Assembly (NCBI GenBank): GCA_012184525.1 | Contig: WOFQ01000073.1 | Coordinates: 49,900 to 113,899, forward strand | Length of the DNA: 64,000 nucleotides | Origin: Xenoacremonium recifei | Taxonomy: Eukaryota; Ascomycota; Sordariomycetes; Hypocreales; Nectriaceae | Direction of reading: 5' to 3' | In this document: positions 56,359-64,000 of the stretch, piece after piece | Layout: each line of letters opens with the position of its first letter | Position numbering within the stretch: the first letter of the stretch is position 1 | Program-made: the position numbers and the translations under genes | The notes under the pieces: model-generated | Databases searched by the model: none | Seen by the model: the letters and a program-made list of their open reading frames with translations, nothing else | What the model was told of the DNA's origin: nothing

Positions 56359-59300
56359 TCAGTGGTGATCTTCTGCGTGGTCCTCGGTATGACTCGATTC
56401 GGCGTCTGAGGATGAGGACGATGAAGTGTTCGTCTCTTCACCCTGCTTCTTAGAACCATGGCCAGTGTTGTTTCCTGAGAGCGTGCCCGATGACGCCAAG
56501 CTGTTGTAGCCGTCGTTGTCAGACTTCTTCTTACCGCCCATGTTAGCTCTCCTAAGGGCCCGGGCGGCTTTGAGCTGCGCCTCTCTAGCTGCGCTCAGTG
56601 CCCGTTCTGCCCGGATCTGTTTCTCCCACATCGAGGCGTATCTGCCCTTAGCAGCGAGTAGCTCTTCATGCGTGCCGCGTTCAGCAATGGTACCGGCATG
56701 GAGGACGACAATTTGGTCCGCATGGGTGATTGTGGAAAGTCGATGTCTGTAAGATAGCACGTTAGCAAGTTCTGCATCTAAGTACCTAGTCGTGGGAGCA
56801 AACGCACGCGATGATGAGCAAGGTTCGACCTTGCCCTATGTTCCACACATTGTCCTGGATCTCTTGCTCCGTGTGAGAATCCAACGCTGATGTAGCCTCA
56901 TCCAACATGATAATCCGAGGGTTTTTCAAGATCGTACGCGCAATAGCGACCCGTTGCTTCTCGCCACCGCTTAGTCGAAGACCCCGCTCGCCAACCTGAG
57001 TGGCATATTGGTCGGGGAAAGACATGATGCGATCATGGATACTTGCGGCGCGACAAGCAGCATAGATATCCTCATCAGTAGCTTTCGGGTTCGCGTATCT
57101 GAGGTTGTACATGAGCGTCTCGTTGAAGAGAGTTGTGTCCTGGGGGACAACGCCAATATGGCGTCTCACGGAGTTAATCGTGAGATCCTTGACATCGCGC
57201 CCGTCCAACTCAATGCTGCCCTCATCACAATCATAGTATCGGAACATGTGGCGGAATAAGGTCGACTTGCCACCGCCGGACTCGCCCACAAATGCCGTCG
57301 TCGTCCCGGGGGCACACTCAAAGCTAATATTTCGCAGCGCCGGTCGTCGGTGGTCGTACGAGAAGCTGACATTGTTCCAACGAATGTGACCCAAGAAGGT
57401 GTCTGGGAGAGGTTTTGCATCCGGGCTGTCCACGACCGACGGTTGGATCTTGAAAAGCTCTAGCAGCCTTTCGCCAGATATCATGGCTTGCTGGACCGTC
57501 CGGTAGAACGTGCCAAAGAAGTTCAGGGGCCCCTGGAGCTGGGTGAGGTAAGAAACAACCATGAACCAGTCGCCAGTTGTTCGCACGCCCACGGCCACCT
57601 GCCAACCACAAAGGAGAGCCGCGATAATTCTTCCGAAGTTGAAAACCACGGTTTGGCAGATGTTCATCATAACCATGCCCATCTGCACTTGGACTTCGGC
57701 TTGCTGAAAAACCGCGACCTTGTCCTGATACCGCTTCGATTCAAAGTCCTCGGCATTGAAGTATTTGACAGTCTCGTAACTAGAAATAGAGTCATTCTTC
57801 ACGGCTTCTTCCTCTCGATCGGCGTTTGTCATCTCCCTTCGTTGATCTGCTCTAGTCGATGCCATCTTGATCGTCATGTAGAGATACCAGCATGTATCGA
57901 TCAAGTTGATCTGAGCATAGAGCGGACCATATTTGAAATAAAAGACCGAGATAGAGATGAAGAGATCGAACAGCATTGGAAAGACTTGAAAAGTCACTTG
58001 TTCGAGGAACTGATTGATGGCCGAGCCTTTATTGAGGGCGGAGAGGACTTCGCCGGTTCGCTTCGAGAGGTGAAAGTCGAGACTCAGGGAGTGGACGTGA
58101 TTGAAAGCAGCTGTCGTCAATCCACGGTATGAGTATTGGGAAACAGGAATCCAGAGAAGTGATCTCACAGACCCTAGCAGCCCGCTCTGGCCTTGAAGCA
58201 TCCAGAAAAGGCCAAGGAGTATGAAATCGAGTAAGGGGAAGTTTTCCATTGTCAGTGGCACGCCGTGCTGGACTTCTGCTATGACAGCCTCAAGGCGGTT
58301 GACGACCCGTCCGATCTGCCAGGGAACTGCCATGTTGACCAGTCTCTGCAAGATCACCAGGATGAAACAGACCACAACTTGGAACTGTAGCCAAAGGGAA
58401 TCCTTAGGCCACAGGTATGGGAAGAACAACGAGTACCCCCTAAGATACTCCTGCCATGTTTTGCGTGGCAATTTCTCCGGTCGATAAAACGCAGCCTGGT
58501 CATCTTTGCGAGAGTAGCTACCTCCTGCTGCTCGATTGGCATTGGAAATCGTTCTCCCACGGGATCGACGGCCACTGGCTTCACGACCGTTAGTCTCGCG
58601 GCCATTAGCTTCTCGTCCATTAATCTCTTGGCCATTTTGCGTGTCGTATGACCTCCGGTGCCCGTTAAGCAGAGGCGTAGACTCCCCAAGTCGACCGTCC
58701 TCGATTTTGGTCGTCTTCGGTTCGCGGACTTTCCGATACCATGCAAAGGAGTATATGCCGATCACGGCAAGGAGATGCAGAATGCGGACCAAATATAGAG
58801 CGAGGTCGATCTTGGTCCAGGAGTCTATGCAACTCCCGTCGTCCTTCGGTCGACTAGCTCTAACTGAGCGAAAGAAGTGACAATCGATAGCGGCAACGAA
58901 GGTGGTTGAACTCATGAGGATTTCACCACACAGGCCTAGAACCCAGACAACAAAGTGAACGATATTGGGCCCCTTGCGCCAATCGAACAGCGAAATAAAG
59001 ATGTATAGGTAAAAGAAGAAGCCGCCGGTAACATGGACCTAAATACTCAGTGTTAGACAAAACGAGTCGGTCCCTTGGAGACGCATTTTGGAGGAATTTC
59101 TTCACATACAACGCTCCATTCACCCGCCCAGGGTAGACCTTCTCTAGCCCACCTGAAGGGGTCTTCATAATAGAATGCATGGTTAAACATAAAACAACCG
59201 CTTGCCAGATAACTTAGACAGACCACAGCAGCAAGATAACGAAAGATAATCTTCGAGGCTCGGCCGAAGCCCGGGCCAATCTTACGAGAGCCATCTGCTC

Positions 59301-59541
59301 GCGGATTCTTCCTTTTTGTGCTAGGAAGAGGCTTGCCCCCGGGGCCCTTGACGGTGGGTTGCACCAAATCTTCCTCCTTCTTCGCATTCACAACACTGTA
59401 CCAAGCAGCGCCCGCTATGAATGCGAACAGTAGGGCAATTGGGTATAAATACTCGGTTTCGCGGAGGATCCGGTCGACAAGCGGTATTTCGTCTCGACCA
59501 GGCCCATTCTGGGACGGCTGGATTTCGTTGGCGGCCGACAT
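56359..59541 (-). CDS. HMT1: HMT1-type ABC half-transporter (vacuolar heavy-metal tolerance, ABCB6-like)
   Basis: A half-size ABC exporter, probably in the vacuolar membrane; fission-yeast Hmt1 moves phytochelatin, glutathione or metal-thiol complexes into the vacuole. Exons 59541-59110, 59038-56808 and 56746-56359 (introns 71 and 61 bp) give 1016 residues. An N-terminal membrane region of about five segments (TMD0, about 28-250) precedes a charged linker with three to four NGRE pentapeptide repeats (279-302). The ABC membrane domain follows (about 370-680), then the nucleotide-binding domain: Walker A GESGGGKST (729-737), signature LSGGEKQRVAIAR, Walker B IIMLDEATSALD, and His889 of the H-loop (AHRLSTI), made by the last splice. 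The C-terminal tail is helical, then Ser/Asp/Glu/His-rich. The larger size (830 in fission yeast) comes from the linker and tail. Mitochondrial Atm1 is excluded by the TMD0. Confidence 0.93.
58565..58636 (-). repeat. 15-bp tandem repeat coding NGRE pentapeptides
   Basis: Within the HMT1-like linker, AAT-GGN-CGN-GAN-NCN units of 15 bp are repeated, giving NGQEI-NGREA-NGRET-NGREA then a diverged SGRR. The codons differ between units, so the array is not very recent or is under protein-level selection. Confidence 0.85.
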
Positions 59542-60237
59542 GACGGACTAGGTAGAGGATGTTAGCTACGTCAAGCCAGAGAGGAAGCCCATGTTTTTTT
59601 GGGGTTCGCAGGCTCATGGAGGGGCAACAACATACAAAGAGGGATGAGGGCAGTCACCGAGGACGAAACATTGCCCTGCCCGTGGCAATTGGCGGCAGTT
59701 GGCAAAGAACGAGCGAAGAGGGGAAGTTGAAGATGGTGTGTTTGGAGTTGGAGAGTTATTCAAGTGCCTCCCAAGTCTCGAGTGCAAGTCGAGTCGAGTC
59801 GAGTCCGGTCTAAGTCCTTCTTGGTCTCGTCGGGCTCAGCAGGTCGCTAGCCGCTTAGTGGGGCAGCTGACTTGGGTCAGTGGCAAAAGCCACCCGAGCA
59901 AGTCCCCTGTTCGACGAAGGACGGGCTAAATGCTCTCTGCACGCCCAGGAAATCTGTCGACCTGGGCTGGCCAGAGCTTCTGGGTGCTCCGAGGAGGGTC
60001 TGTCGGAAGCAGATGTTGCTGCACGAGCTCCCTGCTATTTCCAGCAACGCCTCTTCTGGACCCTCTGGGTGGACGGAGTCTCCAGGGCCTTTCCTGGCTC
60101 TGGCGGCCCTGGCCGGATGGAGACGATGGGCCCCTGGTGGGCACGTTGGGAAACAGGGAGGTCCTGGAAGAACAGGCTCAGTGGGGCGGCTCCGGGGCCT
60201 TTTCTGGGACTGCTCTAAGTCTTCTGGGACTTGTTGC

Positions 60238-60342
60238 TGGGGGGGGAGGGCCTCTGGGTCGGAGAGACCTGTAGGGCGTCCCGGGGGTGTGAGTTCTGTT
60301 TGGGGCGCTGCGTCTTGGGGCGAGTTTGAGGGGGGGGCCGAT
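60238..60342 (+). other. G-run tract with G-quadruplex potential
   Basis: At least six runs of three to eight G occur within about 100 bases on the plus strand (GGGGGGGGAGGG, GGGTCGG, AGGGCG, CGGGGG, TTGGGGCG, CTTGGGGCG, GAGGGGGGGG). This satisfies a loose four-run quadruplex pattern. Folding is not shown. Confidence 0.6.
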
Positions 60343-61552
60343 GGCAAAGATGCGCGCAAGGGCTGGCGAATGGCTGACGTCCTCGATGTGAACGTCACGG
60401 ACTCGTGATGGGACTTGATGGAGCCGCCGATGAGTTGCAGACTCGGCGCAGGCAGCTGGGAGGTATCAGGTTTTCAGTGGAATGACGATACTCGCACTCC
60501 CACGGGTGCAGAAAAAGTGCAAAGACGATTAGGGTATAGGGAGCGGTTGAGATGCAGAGGAAGGGGGGCGAGGAGAATAACGAGTGACCGTGAAAAGAGG
60601 AAAGAATTTCGCGGCGGGATTGAGATGAGGAGAGGAAGAGATGAGGTTGAGCTGAGGCAGGAGCAGGAGAAGGAGGCACCGGTGCACGAGGCAGCGCGAC
60701 GAGGCAGGTGCAATGGAGCTCTTCCTCCTAGAAAGTGGCGATCCTCGGCCCTTGTTGAAGACGGGAAGCTTAAAGAAGATTGAGCCGGGCGATGATAATA
60801 TGGGCGAACGTCCCGTGTCAAAGACTAGAGAGAGGGAAGCGGCGAAAAGCGGCTTGTGTAGCCGGGATGGCGTCGAATAGATGTCTTGGCTCTGGGTGTA
60901 TGTGATTGGCCTGAAGTTCGTGCCGCTTCTGGTCCAAACTCGCCGTCGAGACGTGACTTGTGTCTTGCGAAAACGGGATGAGGCACAAGGAGAGAATTCC
61001 TGAAAACTCGAACTCCTGTTAATTCCCCAAATCGCCCGTCCACATCCAAGTCCAGGAGACCGGGTGGTTGATTAATTTTATGGGGAGGTTCCCATCTAAG
61101 TATGGTCCGGTTCAGGTGAGGTTGGTCGCGTCGATGACACTGGGGGAGGGAGTCGGCGACACGAACAAATAATAAGTCCCTAGTTCGCTAGAAACTGGAG
61201 TGAGTGCTGGACCCTCAAATCGAATGGAAGGGACGCGGCACGGCAACGAAGGGGTAACAATAAGGTTATGGAGGGTCGAAGAGGACCCAAAGGGGACCCA
61301 AACGAGGCCGAGCGAGACGCTGGACAGGAATGGTCGATAGGATGTGGGAGCCGAATCAGGAACCTGCCTGACGTCGGGGGGACACTAGAAAAAACTCTCC
61401 CGCCTAGTCGATATCAAGGGTCTTCGGGATGTCGTCAATCGAGCGAGCGAGAGGACGAGGTGCCAGACAGCGACGTTGGCGGCAATTTGTATTCGAGGCT
61501 CGAGACGTGTCGAGGACGCAACGGAGTCTGCGGGTAATGGTGAAGTCGCAGA

Positions 61553-61568
61553 TGCTTGCTTGCTTGCT
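61553..61568. repeat. (GCTT)n microsatellite
   Basis: Four tandem GCTT units. Confidence 0.85.
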
Positions 61569-61926
61569 TCTCTCTGCTTGTGCCTGTGGAACAGAGTCGT
61601 CCAATCTCTCAGCTCAGGGCGGGAGCCAGGGCCGAGGACTCGAGGCGAGCAAGGTTCTTGTCGAGTTAGGTTGGGCGTCACACGCAACGCAACACGCGCG
61701 CGAGATGGAGGGGGGGTGGCCGTCGTGAGGTGAGATTGAGTGATGGCGGGCAGGCGGTGGTGGTGATACTACTTTGCGGGAGGGAAGGGTTGTTGCGGCA
61801 ATCCTTGTCCTTTATTTTATTCTTAGGCTCTGCTGATGTGAGTTGTCGCAATCGCTATGGTCTGGACTCGGCGAGCTGGAGGTTGGTGTTTGGCCTCGCT
61901 CGCGCGGAGTGCAACGTACGTGCAGA

Positions 61927-61960
61927 TTGCTTGCTTGCTTGCTTTCTTGCTTGCCTGCCT
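61927..61960. repeat. (TTGC)n microsatellite, interrupted
   Basis: About eight TTGC/TGCC-type units with one interruption, the same tetramer family as the array at 61.55 kb. Confidence 0.8.
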
Positions 61961-62255
61961 GAGCCTGCCGGCGGCGATGGATGAGGTGCAGGACGGAGGA
62001 GACGACTGATCAGTCGGGCTGCGTGAAGTGGTCGCAGGTGAGATGCGGGGAGCAGAGGTGAGAGTGAATACGTATGAGAGAGGTCGGTCGGTGGGCAATG
62101 AATGATGTAAGTACCCAACATCAAGTGACAGATCTCGGCTCAGATCGTAGTCCACGAGCGGGATGCGTGAATGGATGTCATCGTTTCCCCTTTCAAAAGT
62201 CGGAATCTTGCATCTATCTCCCACCGCCGATTCGATTCAACAACGGGGCCAGCTA

Positions 62256-62271
62256 ACAAGCAAGCAAGCAC
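62256..62271. repeat. (AAGC)n microsatellite, inverted relative to the GCTT arrays
   Basis: Nearly four AAGC units, the reverse complement of the GCTT arrays 300-700 bp upstream. Confidence 0.8.
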
Positions 62272-63872
62272 CTTGCTCCCGACGCGGCCCAGACAAGCTC
62301 GGAAGCTAGACTAGACGGGAATAATAGAAACAGGCGGGAAAAGAAGACAATGGCTGCCCGTCGCCCGTCGCCTGTCGCCCGTTGACCGTCATCCTCCGAG
62401 TCAGTGCAGGACGGGGCCGAGTCATGGTCTGTGAGCGGGCGGGCTCTCCTCTCACCGAGTCCGGAGGGAGGTCTGGTCTGGTCTGGTCTGCGCAGTACCT
62501 CGCCAGCCAACCACGGCGACGACAGCATCAAAGATTTCTCTGCTGCACATGCTCTACATATGTATTGTAACCACCTGCCACGAAGGGACACAATAAGGAG
62601 GCGGCTGCAGCGCCTGACACGTTAAATCCAGACGAGTGACGCTCATGGCTTCAAGCACGCTGGCATGCACTCGTGTTTGATCCTGCCCGATCCTTGCGTC
62701 TCTTCTCTCTCACCTCAGTCTCGGCCAAGGAGCGAGACGAGAAAAGTGACAAGTACGCATGCACTGCCAGTTGTCCCTCGCGTCCCGTCGGGTATCAGAT
62801 CGAACCGCAACAAGCTAAACGGCATGCAGGTCTCTTGTTAGTGCAGATAGTCGCGCCTTGCTTGCGAGACACTCCAATGCGCTCTGATGCAGGTCCATGT
62901 TTGAGAGAAGAGACAACTTCTCGTCAGAGCCAATTGGCAAATGGGCGTTGCGGTCTGATCGCGGAGACCGTTGGGCGGCGTCTAGTTCAGGCCGTCTCCT
63001 CCCAACCGGCACTGCGATGTGCGAAGCCATGAGCGATGCCATCCATGCACAACGGGCCATCATGATGCGCCGACTAAATTGGCTATTCTTAAACACGGGC
63101 GGCCACGCAGCGGCCGCATGAGAAGTAGTACAGCTGTTGTGCTCTCCGTCACTTCACTGGCTCACAGTCTCGTGCCGTGCCTTCAGACGGCCTGAAAGAG
63201 GCCGTCATATCGATTCCTCGACTCCATTCGCATGCAAAGGGCCGCCCAGCCAGCCGCTCTCAAGCAGCTTGACCTCATCAACAACAACAGCTCCCCACTT
63301 TCTTCCGTTTAGGCTTGGCATCCACTGACCGTCATCATGTCCATCTCTGCCAGCGCCGGTTGAATGGATCAAAGCCGTTTTGACAGTGTTGTCCAATCCC
63401 CGGTTCCCCTTCATCCAAAGCCGATTTCCAACTCGTCAACTCATTTGATTTGAGCTCCGGTCCCAGGATTTGCGAATCCTGCTGCTCCATGTCAACGAGG
63501 GAAGGTTGCAATATCCGTCGTCCAGGTCGACCTCTAAACGGGGGATAGCTGGGGGCACGGCCACGGCCACGAGCAATGCCCCGGCAAGCATGGACAAGGG
63601 TCTCATCACGGACGGAACCCTTCAGCAGAGCGGTCCGCACAACTGTCGACCGTGGAGCCGTCACCTAGCTTAGACACAGCGTATGTAGGGAGCCTAGACT
63701 GCGTCGAGAGGGCGCTCTCACCGCCTGCCGTGATTGCATGAGCTTGTAATGCACGACGTTAGGGGCATGGCACCTGTACCATGGATCATGCCGATGCGCA
63801 GCGATACAAGGGAGGTGACCAACTCACGGACCAGAGATGCAGGACCCGTGCGAGACGTCCCTTGTAGCATCA

Positions 63873-64000
63873 GCATCGACCATTCAGGGCCTGCCGAGCA
63901 TGGATTCCACGCCTGTTGACAGGCCAGACCACCCCATGCATCGACCATTCAGGGCCTGCCGAGCATGGATTCCACGCCTGTTGACAGGCCAGACCACCCC
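63873..64000. repeat. 65-bp tandem repeat, at least two copies, cut by the window edge
   Basis: The segment beginning GCATCGACCATTCAGGGCC at 63873 repeats without a mismatch from 63938 to the last base (63 bases seen). The period is 65 bp. The match does not extend to the left of 63873, so this is the left border of the array. The number of copies to the right is unknown. Confidence 0.95.

Larger units (their letters stand above)
59542..64000. other. 4.5-kb interval without a convincing gene
   Basis: It starts with the HMT1-like promoter, which has a (GTCGA)n run at about 59787-59804. A G-rich tract (59.9-60.4 kb) follows, then GCTT/AAGC microsatellites between 61.5 and 62.3 kb, and a 65-bp tandem repeat at the edge. 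Many frames of 60-180 codons occur on both strands, often overlapping, without domains, splice-supported extensions or consistent codon bias. It may be the long regulatory region of a gene beyond the window, or a non-coding RNA. Confidence 0.45.

Noticed and set aside
59872..60408. Overlapping frames of 178 and 173 codons on opposite strands
   Set aside because: Both follow from the G-rich composition. Neither has a domain or splice-supported extension.

Overview
This window is nuclear DNA of a filamentous ascomycete (Pezizomycotina). Three things point there: short spliceosomal introns (mostly about 50-70 bp, GTAAGT/GTGAGT-type donors, CTAAC/CTGAC branch points just before the AG), uninterrupted exons of up to several kb, and the gene set itself (PalH pH sensor, Zn(II)2Cys6 regulator, HMT1-type ABC transporter, ERG28, Pho84-type permease). 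The gene repertoire and recurrent TACTCCGTA-type intergenic words fit a sordariomycete, perhaps Hypocreales, but I cannot fix the species. No tRNA, rRNA, CRISPR, intact transposon or biosynthetic cluster was seen.

Layout. 0-7.3 kb: THO2 (mRNA export and elongation), minus strand, running off the left edge. 8.2-9.8 kb: MET2, divergent from THO2 across a promoter carrying a CPC-1/Gcn4-type site and a CACGTG box. 9.8-13.7 kb: a 3.8-kb gene-free stretch, then a Pho84-like phosphate permease with six exons. 16.7-21.7 kb: two minus-strand genes, an Mx-like dynamin GTPase and a zinc-cluster regulator. 23.6-30.3 kb: four minus-strand genes: a disordered protein of unknown function, an HD-domain nucleotidase, a Ych1/Cdc25-like rhodanese phosphatase and ADA2 (SAGA). 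31.5-35.4 kb: GAL7, ERG28 and the very-long-chain 3-ketoacyl-CoA reductase IFA38. 36.1-40.5 kb: the nuclear-pore scaffold NUP155/NUP170. 40.5-47.0 kb: a repeat-rich gap with a possible orphan transcription unit, a SAM methyltransferase, and EDC3 (mRNA decapping). 48.4-53.7 kb: PalH/RIM21 and ceramide synthase LAG1. 56.4-59.5 kb: HMT1-like ABC transporter, minus strand. 59.5-64.0 kb: no convincing gene, with G-rich tracts, GCTT microsatellites and a 65-bp tandem repeat at the edge.

Working together. Most genes are independent housekeeping genes. One metabolic thread is plausible: IFA38 performs the first reduction in very-long-chain fatty acid elongation, LAG1 joins such acyl chains to long-chain bases to make ceramide, and ERG28 scaffolds sterol C-4 demethylation, all in the endoplasmic reticulum; ERG28 and IFA38 share a divergent promoter. 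THO2, ADA2, NUP155 and EDC3 all act on transcription, export or decay of mRNA, but their spacing gives no sign of co-regulation. I found no clearly new biological system. The oddities best worth a second look are the perfect 17-bp inverted repeat at 22.2 kb, the TATA-plus-uORF leader at 41.6 kb, the G-rich tract at 60.2 kb and the 65-bp tandem repeat at the right edge.

All splice models were worked out by hand from frame, splice-site and family agreement, without transcript data.
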